A DNA stretch of 64,000 nucleotides from NCBI RefSeq assembly GCF_017357385.1, contig NZ_CP071632.1, forward strand, positions 1,865,501 through 1,929,500, in the 5' to 3' direction. The notes below the pieces were generated by a model. It saw nothing but the letters and a program-made list of their open reading frames with translations, was not told the DNA's origin and made no database searches. A program made the position numbers and the translations under genes. Source of the DNA: Rhizobium sp. NZLR1. GTDB lineage: Bacteria; Pseudomonadota; Alphaproteobacteria; Rhizobiales; Rhizobiaceae. Positions 1-9,285 of this stretch are shown piece by piece (position 1 is the first letter of the stretch; the number at the start of each line of letters is the position of its first letter).

Positions 1-294
1 ACCGGAGCGATTGTCGGTGGTCCCGTTGGCGCTGCTGTCGGCGGTGTTACCGGCGCCATCGTTGGCACCGCGATCGATCCGCCGCCGCAAAAGGTCGTCA
101 CCTACGTTCGCGAGGCTCCGGCACCGTCGGCGCGCGTAGTCGTAAAGGAGAAGGTTGTCGTCGGACAGCCGCTGCCGGAAACGGTCGTCGTGACGCCTAT
201 TCCGGATGATCCGACCTATGCCTACGCCGTGGTCAATGATGAACGTGTCATCGTCGAACCGTCCTCCCGCAAGGTGATCCAGGTCATCAAGTGA
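1..294 (+). CDS. DUF1236 domain protein, 3' part only
   Basis: The reading frame is open from the first base and stops at 292-294, so only the last 97 residues are present. It begins with a Gly/Ala/Val-rich stretch (GGPVGAAVGGVTGAIVGTAI) like a glycine-zipper segment. It ends in a DUF1236-type tail with a proline and valine-rich linker and the ending YAVVNDERVIVEPSSRKVIQ. Proteins of this kind are usually exported in rhizobia and have no known function. The next gene has a related tail, so the two look like tandem paralogues. The start and any signal peptide lie outside the window. Confidence 0.8.
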   Translation, partial: TGAIVGGPVGAAVGGVTGAIVGTAIDPPPQKVVTYVREAPAPSARVVVKEKVVVGQPLPETVVVTPIPDDPTYAYAVVNDERVIVEPSSRKVIQVIK

Positions 295-407
295 CCTGAT
301 CCTCCACGCGGCCGCTACCGCGTCTTAACTTCGGAAATCATCGTTTAGATCAGCCGCACGGTCGACGGCAGCGTCGTCGTGCGGCCGAAAAAGCAAAGAG
401 AATTATT

Positions 408-1247
408 ATGAAGAGCAAGACACTCGCCGTCCTGATGACGGCACTCGCGATCGGCGTTTCGCCGGTTGGCATCATTTCCGCCTCGGCGCAGGATGCGCCG
501 ATTCTTCCCAAGAAGGGTGCGACCCAAAACGGCCAGTCCAGCGACGGTGCGACCAAGCGGCCGGATGCGGGCGGTGCCGCCTCTGGTGGCGCAGGTGGTT
601 CCACTGGCCAAGGCACGCAGCAGCCTTCGGGCTCCGACGGAAGCTCATCGGGGGCATCCTCGGGAACCACCACCGATGGATCCTCCGGCCAGACGGCAAC
701 CGAGCCCGGCACCAAGACGCAGTCCGGAAGCTCCGATAGCTCGACGACGCCCAAGTCGGGACAGTCTTCGACCGAAAGCCAGAAGCCGGCCGGCAGCCAA
801 GATACCGGGACATCGACCGGCACCTCGACCGGCTCCGGCGAAACTCAAAAACCCGGCGATGCCGCGAAGTCTTCCGGCGGTTCGGCCGAGACCCAGTCCA
901 ACAGCAAGATGAACGTCGGCAACAACAACACGTCGGTCGACAGCAACACCAAAAACACCACCAAGATCGAGACGAACAACACGACCAACGTCAACATCTC
1001 GGTCGAGCAGCAGACGGAAATCCGTACTGTTGTGAAGGAAGTTCATGTCGAGCCGGTTCGTGAGACGGATTTCACGGTCTCGGTCGGTACGACCATCCCG
1101 AAGAAGATCAGGCTCGAGCCGCTGCCGCCGCGCATAATCGAGATCGTGCCGCAGTATAAGGCCTACCGTTTCTTCCTCCTCGCCGATGGCCGGATCGTCA
1201 TCGTCGACCCTTCTGCATTCACGATCGTCTACATCATCTCGACATAG
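408..1247 (+). CDS. Exported DUF1236 protein with low-complexity Ser/Gly/Thr linker
   Basis: The protein has 279 residues. Residues 1-27 form a clear signal peptide (MKSKTLAVLMTALAIG..., cleavage near SASA-QD). Residues 30-165 are low complexity, rich in Ser, Gly, Thr, Gln and Pro. Residues 165-200 are Asn/Thr-rich. The last 75 residues are the DUF1236 domain (DFTVSVGTTIPKKIRLEPLP, then a tail ending YKAYRFFLLADGRIVIVDP). An AAAGAGAA-type ribosome site precedes the ATG. The likely location is the periplasm or outer surface. The function is unknown. The stop codon lies inside a palindromic repeat at 1244-1287. Confidence 0.85.
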   Translation: MKSKTLAVLMTALAIGVSPVGIISASAQDAPILPKKGATQNGQSSDGATKRPDAGGAASGGAGGSTGQGTQQPSGSDGSSSGASSGTTTDGSSGQTATEPGTKTQSGSSDSSTTPKSGQSSTESQKPAGSQDTGTSTGTSTGSGETQKPGDAAKSSGGSAETQSNSKMNVGNNNTSVDSNTKNTTKIETNNTTNVNISVEQQTEIRTVVKEVHVEPVRETDFTVSVGTTIPKKIRLEPLPPRIIEIVPQYKAYRFFLLADGRIVIVDPSAFTIVYIIST

Positions 1248-1287
1248 AGCGCCGCGCGTCCAATAGCACGCGCTAAGGACGCTCTAT
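1244..1287. repeat. Palindromic intergenic element (rhizobial type)
   Basis: The outer arms ATAGAGCG (1244-1251) and CGCTCTAT (1280-1287) pair perfectly. The inner arms GCGCGT (1254-1259) and ACGCGC (1268-1273) also pair. The element overlaps the stop codon of the DUF1236 gene. From memory, elements of this sequence type recur between genes in Rhizobium. It may act as a terminator or mRNA 3' end structure, although no T-run follows. Confidence 0.6.
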
Positions 1288-1397
1288 CACTTTCAATCTG
1301 CGCATAATCCTTTCCGAAAATCGGTTCCGATTGCGGGGTTGTGCGTGACAGCCGGTGCCCGGCGGAGAGCGCCGCCGCCGGGGCCGAGGAGAGGAAC

Positions 1398-1565
1398 ATG
1401 ATCTATTCCGAAGAGAAATCCGCAGGTCTGGCCCTGCCGCTGATAGCGATCCTGCTGGCGATCGCCGGCATCCTCGCCATGCTTGTCGTCACCGGCGGAC
1501 GACATGGCAGCACTGCCGGCCGCGTCTGGGTTGCGCAGGCGCAACAGCAGGGGGTGGGCCAATGA
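1398..1565 (+). CDS. Small single-span membrane protein
   Basis: The protein has 55 residues. The chosen ATG follows a strong ribosome site (AGGAGAGGAAC). An upstream in-frame start at 1341 has no comparable site. Residues 10-32 (LALPLIAILLAIAGILAMLV) form one transmembrane segment, followed by a short Gly/Arg/Gln-rich tail. The stop overlaps the start of the BA14K gene (ATGA, 1562-1565), so the two are translationally coupled. No function is known. Confidence 0.6.
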   Translation: MIYSEEKSAGLALPLIAILLAIAGILAMLVVTGGRHGSTAGRVWVAQAQQQGVGQ

Positions 1566-2140
1566 ACGCGCTGGCATCTGTCGCCTTTGGAATCGTCAGC
1601 TCCGTCGGGGCCTGCATAGCCGCCGCATCCGTTGCCTCCCACGTCGTGGCGGATTCCGAGCCTCATGCCTTCCAGGATCTTGCGGCGCCCGATCTCTGGA
1701 CGACGCAACCGGTGAAAGTGGACCCTCGACTGCAGCGTTATGAACGGATTGCGCCTCTCTATTCCAGCTATGTCACCGAGGCGCCGGCCATCATGACGGC
1801 AACGACGAAGCCGGAATCCGCTGGCCCGTCAACTGAGCGCCTGGCACAGCTGCCAAAATTTTCGGCCGAGCACCTCGCCTGGTGCGCGCAACGTTACCGC
1901 TCCTTCGATCCTGCGACCAACACCTATCGATCCTATAGCGGTGAGATCCGCGCCTGCTCTTCGTCGTACCAGCCTGATATCGCCGAGGCCGATCAAGGTG
2001 CGGGCACCAAAGTGAATGCGAAGACGGCTTGGTGCTCCGCTCGCTACAGGTCGTATCGACCGGAAGACAATACATATCAACCATGGGACGGCCCGCGGCG
2101 CACCTGCGACGCGCCGGTCCTCGTGGCGACGAGTAATTGA
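1562..2140 (+). CDS. BA14K family protein with two BA14K repeats
   Basis: The protein has 192 residues, and its start overlaps the stop of the small membrane protein. Residues 5-30 are hydrophobic (signal or anchor). A DLWTTQPVKVDP motif follows near residue 45. Two BA14K modules occupy the C-terminal half: HLAWCAQRYRSFDPATNTY with a downstream Cys, and AWCSARYRSYRPEDNTY ending in RRTC. Each module carries the W-C-x-x-R-Y-R-S signature and a closing cysteine. BA14K was described in Brucella as a lectin-like immunoreactive protein, and rhizobia encode many such secreted paralogues. The role is probably in the envelope. The DLWT motif recurs in the gene at 54433. Confidence 0.85.
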   Translation: MNALASVAFGIVSSVGACIAAASVASHVVADSEPHAFQDLAAPDLWTTQPVKVDPRLQRYERIAPLYSSYVTEAPAIMTATTKPESAGPSTERLAQLPKFSAEHLAWCAQRYRSFDPATNTYRSYSGEIRACSSSYQPDIAEADQGAGTKVNAKTAWCSARYRSYRPEDNTYQPWDGPRRTCDAPVLVATSN

Positions 2141-2232
2141 TCATCACGGTGTCGAGCCGCAGTAGGACCAAAGTCCGTGTTGCAAACGCTACGGTTGTGA
2201 TATCGGTTGTGTTGAGGGTCGGGGAGCAGGGG

Positions 2233-2547
2233 ATGGCGACGACGCTGATAACGGAAATTCAGAGGGCGCAGATAAGGCTGCGGTCCTTGAGCAGGGCGGA
2301 CCGGGGAGCCCTTATCATCCGCATTCTGCGGGAGCTGAAGACGCATCGGCAGGAGGTTCTCGGCAACGTGCCGGCCGACCGTTGCGTCTGGATCGACACG
2401 CTCATCGCCTCGGTTTCGTCGACCATATCGGAAATCACGGGCATGCCGGACGGCGAGTTCAATCGTGTCTTGAGCGAGTTCGAAAAGCTTATGGCAACGC
2501 TGCATGATATTTCGCATGCGGACCAGCGATTGAAGACAATTCACTGA
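2233..2547 (+). CDS. Hypothetical protein
   Basis: The protein has 104 residues. The ATG at 2233 is chosen because GGGGAGCAGGGG lies just upstream; the same frame is open back to 2137. The product is predicted mostly helical, with heptad-like Leu/Ile spacing (LITEIQRAQIRLRSLSR, LIIRILRELKTHRQ). It has no signal peptide or membrane segment. I recognise no family. Confidence 0.5.
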   Translation: MATTLITEIQRAQIRLRSLSRADRGALIIRILRELKTHRQEVLGNVPADRCVWIDTLIASVSSTISEITGMPDGEFNRVLSEFEKLMATLHDISHADQRLKTIH

Positions 2548-2567
2548 GGGGGAATTGCCCGCGTCCG

Positions 2568-2601
2568 TGTCGAGCAGTCGTCGTTGTCGAGCAGTCGTCG
2601 T
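2568..2601 (+). repeat. 17-bp perfect tandem duplication
   Basis: Two identical copies of TGTCGAGCAGTCGTCGT lie head to tail at 2568-2584 and 2585-2601. They sit in the gap between two hypothetical genes. This looks like a recent replication-slippage duplication. Confidence 0.8.
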
Positions 2602-2675
2602 TCTTGTTGATTGAAAATTGAGGGGTTGGTGTCGCCCCCGGGAAACCGATCCCTTGGCGCAAACGTTCTCCTTCC

Positions 2676-3560
2676 ATGACCGAAACGAAATCCCCGGCTG
2701 ATCGTGACGACGCGCCGTCCGGCGATGACGACCCCAAGCCCGGCGCTGACGTTTCCTTTCCTTACGACAGGATGACCGTCGAGCAATTTCGACGACGCTT
2801 CCCCCGTGCCCGCTGGAGCGACGCCCGCAAGGCCTGGTTCGTTCCCGGCCGGACTGCCTCCCGTCGCATCGGACGATGGCTTGCCGAGCAGGAGGCCGAA
2901 GCCGACGCCCATGCGGATGCGAAGGGACGCGATGCCTTCGCCTTCGATCCGATCGATAGTCCATACCTCGAGCTTGGCAAGGCAGGCTTTCGAATCCGCA
3001 CGCCATACTCGAAGACCGCCGTCGACGAGTTGCGCGAAGTGCCCTTCTCCCGGTGGGACGGCGATCTCAAGATATGGCACGTTCCCTGCCGATCCTATGA
3101 GGAACTCAGGCGCAGATGGCCGGATATCGAAGCGGCGGCCCGAAGAAACGAGCCGGAGGAGAGACGACGTCGAGCCGAGGAGCGGAAGGGGACCGCGCTG
3201 GATCTCCGCAGCAGGCTCCGCTCCGCGGAACGTAAGCGCCGTCGTTACCCGCTTCCCGGCGACGACCTGCCGCCGATCGGGAGACCCGTCGCGATCTCGT
3301 ATGGGATCGTCGTCTTTACGGAGGTCACCGGCGAACTCGCCGACCCGGCTGTCGTGGCGGACCTCTATCCCCGCGGAACCGACGATCAGGTCTGGGGATA
3401 TTGGCGGGTGCCCACACTCGAAGAACTCGTCCGCACCTGGCCCGCGAAAATGCCGCCGCTTCAGGACGCTAAGTGGTGGCTGCCGACGATCGAGGAACTC
3501 AGGCCCGCCCGTCACGCGGCAAGATCGCGCGAAGCCAAGAGCCGTGCGAAGACGCTGTGA
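2676..3560 (+). CDS. Hypothetical protein with HARP-like repeats
   Basis: The protein has 294 residues, is soluble and rich in charge (Arg/Glu/Asp). Two related segments are visible. Residues 28-60 run FPYDRMTVEQFRRRFPRARW, then AWFVPG. Residues 103-140 run RIRTPYSKTAVDELREVPFS, then IWHVPC. Both follow the pattern P-Y-(x)n-FR/LR-x-P-x-x-x-W-x-x-x-x-K-x-W. This recalls the HARP domain of SMARCAL1-like annealing helicases, but that link is inference. A weaker third copy lies near residues 210-255, ending YWRVPTLEELVRTWP. No helicase motifs are present. No good ribosome site precedes the ATG. Confidence 0.5.
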   Translation: MTETKSPADRDDAPSGDDDPKPGADVSFPYDRMTVEQFRRRFPRARWSDARKAWFVPGRTASRRIGRWLAEQEAEADAHADAKGRDAFAFDPIDSPYLELGKAGFRIRTPYSKTAVDELREVPFSRWDGDLKIWHVPCRSYEELRRRWPDIEAAARRNEPEERRRRAEERKGTALDLRSRLRSAERKRRRYPLPGDDLPPIGRPVAISYGIVVFTEVTGELADPAVVADLYPRGTDDQVWGYWRVPTLEELVRTWPAKMPPLQDAKWWLPTIEELRPARHAARSREAKSRAKTL

Positions 3561-3647
3561 TCTGGAGAAGGACTTGAAGCGACTAAGCCTAAAGTCCGAG
3601 TAGCTTTGCTCGATGGAACAAGTTTCGGCGATGGTCATTTGTCGTTT

Positions 3648-4640
3648 ATGAAAACAGCCCTGCCGATATCGCTGCTCGCTTTGGTCATCTCCGTTGGCGA
3701 TGCCGCCGCGGGGGAACTCAAGCCCGATGCAATCAACGCCGCTTCGATTGCTTCCATCAAAGCAGACAAGCGCTCGTCCGAAGATCCGGACCCGGCGATC
3801 ATCCGCCTTCAGGTCCTGCTCGACCGCGCCGGCGCGTCTCCTGGCGTCATCGACGGGCTCGCCGGCGAGAACGTCAACAAGGCGGTCGCCGGTTTCGAGG
3901 CGATGAACGGCCTTCCTGTCGATGGCAGGCCGGATGCAGAGGTCGTTTCCCGCTTGGAAGGCGTTGCCCCGATCGTCGAGAGCTATGTCGTCTCGCCAGA
4001 GGATGCCAAGGGTCTCGTTGACCGGATCCCCGAGGATTACGGCGAGAAGGCAAAGATGCAGAGCTTGGGATATACCAGCGTTGCGGAGAAGCTATCCGAG
4101 CGGTTTCATATGGGTATCGATCTTGTGAACGCGCTCAACCCGGCTTCGCAGTTCGCTCCTGGCGACACGGTGTGGGTCGTGAATCCTGGTCCCCCAAGGG
4201 AAGGCAAGGTCAAGAGGATTGAAGCTGACAGGAAGACCGGGCAGGTACTGGCCTATGCCGAGGACGGAGCACTGCTTGCAGTCTACCCGGCGACGATTGG
4301 AAGCGAAGACAATCCGGCGCCGTCGGGCAAGCACAAGGTCAAGGGCGTCGCGAGGATGCCGGTCTACCGCTATGACCCGAAGCTGAACTTCAAGCAGGGA
4401 AAGAACGACAAGGTCCTGACCATTCCGAAAGGGCCGAACGGCCCGGTCGGAACCGTCTGGATCGACCTGACGGAGCCGACCTATGGAATACACGGGACAC
4501 CTGAGCCGAAGCTCATCGACAAGGTTGGCTCGCATGGTTGCGTTCGGCTGACGAACTGGGACGTCGAAGAGCTGGCCGCCATGGTCAAGCCGGGTGTCCT
4601 GGTCGACTTCGTCAATCGAAGTTCAGCCGCTCCGAAGTGA
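3648..4640 (+). CDS. L,D-transpeptidase (YkuD) with peptidoglycan-binding domain
   Basis: The protein has 330 residues. The ATG at 3648 gives a signal peptide (MKTALPISLLALVISVGDAA); a TTG in frame at 3606 would only add 14 residues. Residues 45-90 form a PG_binding_1 fold (IIRLQVLLDRAGASPGVIDG). Residues 105-180 are a linker with LysM-like spacing. Residues 190-325 form the YkuD catalytic domain, with the His of YGIHGTPEP and the catalytic SHGCVRLTNWD (His-x14-Ser-His-Gly-Cys). It should act in the periplasm, making 3-3 crosslinks or attaching proteins to peptidoglycan. It is convergent with phhA. Confidence 0.9.
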   Translation: MKTALPISLLALVISVGDAAAGELKPDAINAASIASIKADKRSSEDPDPAIIRLQVLLDRAGASPGVIDGLAGENVNKAVAGFEAMNGLPVDGRPDAEVVSRLEGVAPIVESYVVSPEDAKGLVDRIPEDYGEKAKMQSLGYTSVAEKLSERFHMGIDLVNALNPASQFAPGDTVWVVNPGPPREGKVKRIEADRKTGQVLAYAEDGALLAVYPATIGSEDNPAPSGKHKVKGVARMPVYRYDPKLNFKQGKNDKVLTIPKGPNGPVGTVWIDLTEPTYGIHGTPEPKLIDKVGSHGCVRLTNWDVEELAAMVKPGVLVDFVNRSSAAPK

Positions 4641-4686
4641 CACGCAGCATGCTGCGATCCCACGCTCTTCCCCACCGCTTCAGCGC

Positions 4687-5478
4687 TTACGAAGCCTTGG
4701 CCTCGAAAGCGGGGGCGAAATCACCGAGCGATTTCGCCTTGAGGATCGTAGCCTCGATATCCTGCTCTATGATCGCCTCCAGATCGGCGAAGCTGTCGAT
4801 GACGTAGTAGATCGGCTGGAGGATATCGATACGGTAGGGGGTTCTCAGCACGCTCAGCAGATCGAACGGCCGAAATTCGCAGGCCATACCCTCCGTTGCC
4901 GCCTTCGCCTCGCTTGGCGATGAGACGATGCCTGCGCCGAAGCAGCGGCGGCCTTGCGGCGTGTTAATCAGGCCGAATTCGACCGTGAACCAGAAGATCC
5001 GGAACAGATGCCAGGAATAACCTTTGCCGAGGCGGACGGCGGTTTCGCCGAAATGCCGGACGAAATTGGCATAACTCTGGTTGGTCAGCAGCGGGCAGTG
5101 ACCAAAGACCTCGTGGAACAGGTCCGGTTCCTCGATATAGTCGATATGCTCGCGACGGCGCAGGAAGGTTGCGAGCGGGAATTTGCCTTGCGACAGAAGC
5201 TCGTAAAAGCGCGAGGGCGGAATGAGCGCCGGCACGCCTTCGACCCCGAAGCCGGTGGTGTCGTTCAGGCGTCGGCTCACATCGAGAAGCTGCGGCACCT
5301 TCTCCGGCTTGAGGCCCAGCAGTTTGACGCCGTCGAGATATTCCTGGCAGGCGGTATCGGCCAGCATTTTCATCTGGCGCCGGTAGAGTTCGCCCCAGAT
5401 CGCATCTTCCTCGGCTGTGTAGTCATAGAGGCCGTCCGGGCCTGGCAGTTTGGCGGTGTAGCTGCTTTCCTTGGTCAT
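4687..5478 (-). CDS. phhA: Phenylalanine 4-monooxygenase
   Basis: The protein has 263 residues and converts Phe to Tyr using tetrahydropterin, O2 and iron. The start is set at 5478, where GGGAGGATCAGCCT precedes the ATG; longer frames lack a site. The iron ligands are visible in LFHEVFGHCPLL (two His) and in the Glu of FWFTVEFGL. The length matches the short monofunctional bacterial enzymes. A divergent Lrp/AsnC gene starts 124 bp away. The product Tyr feeds the degradative genes 1.3 kb further on. No pterin carbinolamine dehydratase gene (phhB) is adjacent. Confidence 0.95.
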   Translation of the reverse strand: MTKESSYTAKLPGPDGLYDYTAEEDAIWGELYRRQMKMLADTACQEYLDGVKLLGLKPEKVPQLLDVSRRLNDTTGFGVEGVPALIPPSRFYELLSQGKFPLATFLRRREHIDYIEEPDLFHEVFGHCPLLTNQSYANFVRHFGETAVRLGKGYSWHLFRIFWFTVEFGLINTPQGRRCFGAGIVSSPSEAKAATEGMACEFRPFDLLSVLRTPYRIDILQPIYYVIDSFADLEAIIEQDIEATILKAKSLGDFAPAFEAKAS

Positions 5479-5602
5479 AGGCTGATCCTCCCGGAGCATG
5501 ACGATATTCCTGCCATTATCCTCCAGCTTTGGCGGATTTTCTTTTCTTTCATCTTGGCTCTTGCCATAATGGTGGCAGATTTTCCCGAGTGTTGGGCAGA
5601 AA

Positions 5603-6064
5603 ATGAAAGAAACTGGGAACTTTCGCCGCACCCTTCTGCAGCTCATCCAGGCCGACGGCAGCCTGTCGCTGGCAGATCTGGCTGAGAAGGCCGGCATGTC
5701 GCAGAGTTCGGCCTGGCGGAAGATCCAGGAACTGGAAGCCGACGGCGTCATCCGCAAGCGCGTGACGCTGCTCGATCCCGGCAAACTTGATCTCAAACTC
5801 TGCGTGATCGCCCATGTCACCCTGGAGGATCATCACGAAGAGGCGGTGGCCTCTTTCGCTTCGGTGGTGCTGGAGCGGCCGGAGATCATGGAGTGTTACG
5901 CCTTGTCAGGCGCTTTCGATTACATGCTGAAGATCCGGGCGAGGGACGTGGAAAGCTACGAAGCTTTCATGACCCGCTACCTCATGCGCAACCCGCATGT
6001 GCGCATGGTGGTCTCGAGCTTCGTGCTGCGCGAGCTGAAATTCTCGACCGAACTGCCGCTTTGA
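5603..6064 (+). CDS. Lrp/AsnC family regulator, divergent from phhA
   Basis: The protein has 153 residues. The N-terminal winged helix (residues 5-65; LADLAEKAGMSQSSAWRKIQ) has the usual recognition helix. The C-terminal RAM/ligand domain (residues 70-150) contains CYALSGAFDYMLKIRARDVE. It is divergent from phhA across 124 bp, which suggests it controls phhA, as Lrp-type proteins often control adjacent amino acid catabolic genes. The effector is probably an aromatic amino acid (inference). Confidence 0.9.
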   Translation: MKETGNFRRTLLQLIQADGSLSLADLAEKAGMSQSSAWRKIQELEADGVIRKRVTLLDPGKLDLKLCVIAHVTLEDHHEEAVASFASVVLERPEIMECYALSGAFDYMLKIRARDVESYEAFMTRYLMRNPHVRMVVSSFVLRELKFSTELPL

Positions 6065-6106
6065 CGCTTATCGCCAAATAAGTCGTTGATCGGTGACAAT
6101 GGGAGA

Positions 6107-6607
6107 TCATCGCGCGCTGTCGCCGTGCCAGATGCCGGGCATGCGCACCGGAAAGCCCTCGAAGGTCTTCAGCGTATCGAGCACGATCGAGGTCTTCACG
6201 TGCTGCACAGACTCGTGCGGCAACAGAACGTCGTTGACGAATTTGGAGAGGTCGGCGAGCCCGCGGGTCGCGACCTTCAGGTGATAGTCCATCTCCCCGG
6301 TCAGTGCATAGGCTTCGAGAACCTCCGGCAGCCCGTTGATCAGCTGGGAAAATCGCTGGGCATTGTCTCTGTTGTGGGTGGCAAGCGTCACGGAAATGAC
6401 CACCAGCATATCCAGCCCCAGTTTTTCCCGGTCAAGGTAAGCCCGATAGCTGCGAATATAGCCCTCGGCCTCCAGTCTCGTCCGCCGGCGCGAGCATTGC
6501 GACGGGGAAAGCGCGATGCGATCGCCGAGCTCGTTGTTCGTCAGCCTGCCGTCCTTTTGCAGTTCCTGTAGTAGGCGCAAATCCAGTTTGTCGAGCTGTT
6601 CATCCAT
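6107..6607 (-). CDS. Lrp/AsnC family regulator, divergent from hppD
   Basis: The protein has 166 residues. The helix-turn-helix lies at residues 8-60 (LTNNELGDRIALSPSQCSRR). The RAM domain at residues 70-150 contains AYALTGEMDYHLKVATRGLA. It is divergent from hppD across 130 bp, so tyrosine-pathway regulation is the likely role. It is only distantly like the phhA-linked regulator, so this is not a recent tandem duplication. Confidence 0.9.
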   Translation of the reverse strand: MDEQLDKLDLRLLQELQKDGRLTNNELGDRIALSPSQCSRRRTRLEAEGYIRSYRAYLDREKLGLDMLVVISVTLATHNRDNAQRFSQLINGLPEVLEAYALTGEMDYHLKVATRGLADLSKFVNDVLLPHESVQHVKTSIVLDTLKTFEGFPVRMPGIWHGDSAR

Positions 6608-6737
6608 TGCGTAAAATCTCCAAAACGCTCACGAACCGTGCATAATATCTTCTCATGGAATGAAGAATGCAAGGATTTTGCACGCGTTTTGGGCCACACT
6701 TTGCGCAGTCAAACTCCCATCTAATAAGGAGGAGAAA

Positions 6738-7847
6738 ATGGGTCCTTTCCCGCATGATGCACCGCCATCCGAAATCACCGCCGACAACCCGGCCGGCACC
6801 GACGGCTTCGAATTCGTCGAGTTCGCGCATCCCGAACCCGAAAAGCTCAGCGAGCTCTTCACACGCATGGGCTATGTCGCCGTTGCCAGGCACAAGACCA
6901 AGGACATCACCGTCTGGCGGCAGGGCGACATCAACTATGTCGTCAATGCCGAGCCCGGCAGCCATGCCGCCCGCTTTGTCGAGCAACATGGTCCCTGCGC
7001 CGCATCGATGGCCTGGCGTGTCGTCGACGCCAAACACGCTTTCGACCACGCGTTGTCGAAAGGCGCCGTTCCCTATGAAGGTGATGACAAGCTACTCGAC
7101 GTCCCGGCCATTACAGGCATTGGCGGCTCGCTGCTCTATTTCGTCGAAACCTATGGCGCCAAGGGATCGGCTTACGATGCTGAATTCGATTGGCTGGGCG
7201 AGCGCAACCCGCGCCCCGAGGGGATCGGTTTCTATTATCTCGACCACCTGACCCACAACGTCTTCCGCGGCAACATGGACAAGTGGTGGGATTTCTACCG
7301 CGAGCTGTTCAATTTCAAGCAGATCCACTTCTTCGATATTGACGGCCGCATCACCGGTCTGGTGAGCCGCGCCATCACCTCGCCCTGCGGCAAGATCCGC
7401 ATTCCGCTGAACGAATCGAAGGACGACACCAGCCAGATCGAGGAATATCTGAAGAAGTACCGGGGCGAGGGCATCCAGCACATCGCCGTCGGCACCGAGG
7501 ATATTTACGGCGCCACCGACCGGCTTGCCGACAACGGGTTGCGCTTCATGCCGGGTCCTCCGGAGACCTATTACGACATGTCCTATGAACGCGTGAACGG
7601 CCACAGCGAACCCATCGAACGCATGAAGAAACACGGCATCCTCATCGATGGCGAAGGCGTGGTGAATGGCGGCATGACGAAAATCCTGCTGCAGATTTTC
7701 TCCAAAACCGTCATCGGCCCGATCTTCTTCGAATTCATCCAACGCAAGGGCGACGAAGGTTTCGGCGAAGGTAATTTCCGGGCTCTTTTCGAGTCGATCG
7801 AGGCCGATCAGATCAGGCGTGGTGTCATCGGGACGGCGGCGGAGTAA
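6738..7847 (+). CDS. hppD: 4-hydroxyphenylpyruvate dioxygenase
   Basis: The protein has 369 residues and converts 4-hydroxyphenylpyruvate to homogentisate. The ATG at 6738 follows AAGGAGGAGAAA. Two vicinal-oxygen-chelate domains are present. The metal facial triad is visible as the His of [11 protein letters not shown], the His of [12 protein letters not shown] and the Glu of FFEFIQRKG. It heads a four-gene unit (hppD-hmgA-fahA-maiA). The aminotransferase that makes its substrate is not in the window. Confidence 0.96.
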   Translation: MGPFPHDAPPSEITADNPAGTDGFEFVEFAHPEPEKLSELFTRMGYVAVARHKTKDITVWRQGDINYVVNAEPGSHAARFVEQHGPCAASMAWRVVDAKHAFDHALSKGAVPYEGDDKLLDVPAITGIGGSLLYFVETYGAKGSAYDAEFDWLGERNPRPEGIGFYYLDHLTHNVFRGNMDKWWDFYRELFNFKQIHFFDIDGRITGLVSRAITSPCGKIRIPLNESKDDTSQIEEYLKKYRGEGIQHIAVGTEDIYGATDRLADNGLRFMPGPPETYYDMSYERVNGHSEPIERMKKHGILIDGEGVVNGGMTKILLQIFSKTVIGPIFFEFIQRKGDEGFGEGNFRALFESIEADQIRRGVIGTAAE

Positions 7848-7905
7848 GCTCTCTCGCGCGTCTGAAAAGACGCTCGGCGGAGAGTTTTTCGGGGAGGAGT
7901 TGAGC

Positions 7906-9267
7906 ATGGACCAGACATCGATCCAGACGTCGGGCGGTGAAGGCGCAACGGCAAACAAGCTGAAATACATGCCGGGCTTCGGCAATGACTTCGAAACCGA
8001 GTCGCTTCCCGGCGCCTTGCCGCAGGGCCAGAACAGCCCGCAGAAATGCAATTACGGTCTTTATGCCGAGCAGCTTTCCGGCTCGCCGTTCACCGCGCCG
8101 CGCGGGACGAACGAGAGGTCCTGGCTCTATCGCATTCGCCCGAGCGTGCGTCACACCCGGCGCTTCTCCAACGCCACCTATCCGCTCTGGAAAACCGCGC
8201 CTTGCCTCGACGAACATTCGCTGCCGCTGGGCCAGCTTCGGTGGGATCCGATCCCCGCACCAACGGAGAAACTGAACTTTCTGGAAGGGGTGCGGACGAT
8301 CACGACGGCAGGCGATGCCGTGACCCAGGTCGGCATGTCAGCCCATGCCTATGTCTTCAACGAGGACATGGTCGACGATTACTTCTTCAATGCCGATGGC
8401 GAACTGCTGGTCGTACCGCAGCTCGGCGCCATCCAAATATTCACAGAAATGGGCATCATGGATGTCGAGCCCCTGGAAATATGTCTCATCCCCCGCGGCA
8501 TGATGTTCAAGGTAGCCAGGACCGGCGAACAGACGGTCTGGCGTGGTTATTTATGCGAGAACTACGGCGCCAAATTCACGCTGCCCGACCGCGGGCCGAT
8601 CGGCGCCAACTGCCTGGCAAACCCGCGCGACTTCAAGACACCTGTCGCCGCCTTCGAGGACAAGGAAACGCCTTGCCGCGTCCATGTGAAGTGGTGCGGA
8701 AAATTCTATGTCACGGAGATCGGCCATTCGCCGCTGGATGTCGTGGCCTGGCACGGCAACTACGCGCCGTTCAAATATGACCTCAGGACATTTTCTCCAG
8801 TCGGCGCCATCCGCTTCGATCACCCCGATCCGTCGATTTTTTCGGTGCTGACGGCGCCGACCGAAGATGCAGGCACCGCGAATGTCGATTTCGTGATCTT
8901 TCCGCCGCGCTGGCAGGTCGCCGAGCACAGCTTCCGTCCGCCCTGGTACCACCGCAACATCATGAGCGAATTCATGGGCCTGATCCATGGCCAGTATGAC
9001 GCCAAGGAGGAGGGCTTCGTGCCGGGCGGCATGAGCCTGCACAACATGATGCTTCCCCACGGGCCGGACGCGCTCGCCTTCGAAAAGGCGGCCAATGCCG
9101 AGCTCAAACCTTTGAAACTCGACCACACCATGGCTTTCATGTTCGAGACCCGATACCCGCAGCAACTGACGAAATACGCCGCCGAGCTAGAAACGCTGCA
9201 GGACGACTATCTCGAATGCTGGGATGGTCTGGAACGCAAGTTCGACGGAACCCCGGGCATCAAGTAA
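7906..9267 (+). CDS. hmgA: Homogentisate 1,2-dioxygenase
   Basis: The protein has 453 residues and opens the homogentisate ring to maleylacetoacetate. The ATG at 7906 follows GGGGAGGAGTTGAGC, 58 bp after hppD. Family hallmarks are [12 protein letters not shown] near the N-terminus and the Fe-binding region [21 protein letters not shown] split across residues 345-365. The length is typical for the family. It lies second in the tyrosine degradation operon. Confidence 0.96.
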   Translation: MDQTSIQTSGGEGATANKLKYMPGFGNDFETESLPGALPQGQNSPQKCNYGLYAEQLSGSPFTAPRGTNERSWLYRIRPSVRHTRRFSNATYPLWKTAPCLDEHSLPLGQLRWDPIPAPTEKLNFLEGVRTITTAGDAVTQVGMSAHAYVFNEDMVDDYFFNADGELLVVPQLGAIQIFTEMGIMDVEPLEICLIPRGMMFKVARTGEQTVWRGYLCENYGAKFTLPDRGPIGANCLANPRDFKTPVAAFEDKETPCRVHVKWCGKFYVTEIGHSPLDVVAWHGNYAPFKYDLRTFSPVGAIRFDHPDPSIFSVLTAPTEDAGTANVDFVIFPPRWQVAEHSFRPPWYHRNIMSEFMGLIHGQYDAKEEGFVPGGMSLHNMMLPHGPDALAFEKAANAELKPLKLDHTMAFMFETRYPQQLTKYAAELETLQDDYLECWDGLERKFDGTPGIK

Positions 9268-9285
9268 TAGCATCGGAATAGGGAC

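Noticed and set aside
7092..8051. A 319-codon minus-strand frame
   Set aside because: It is antisense to hppD and hmgA and has no ribosome site or recognisable domain.
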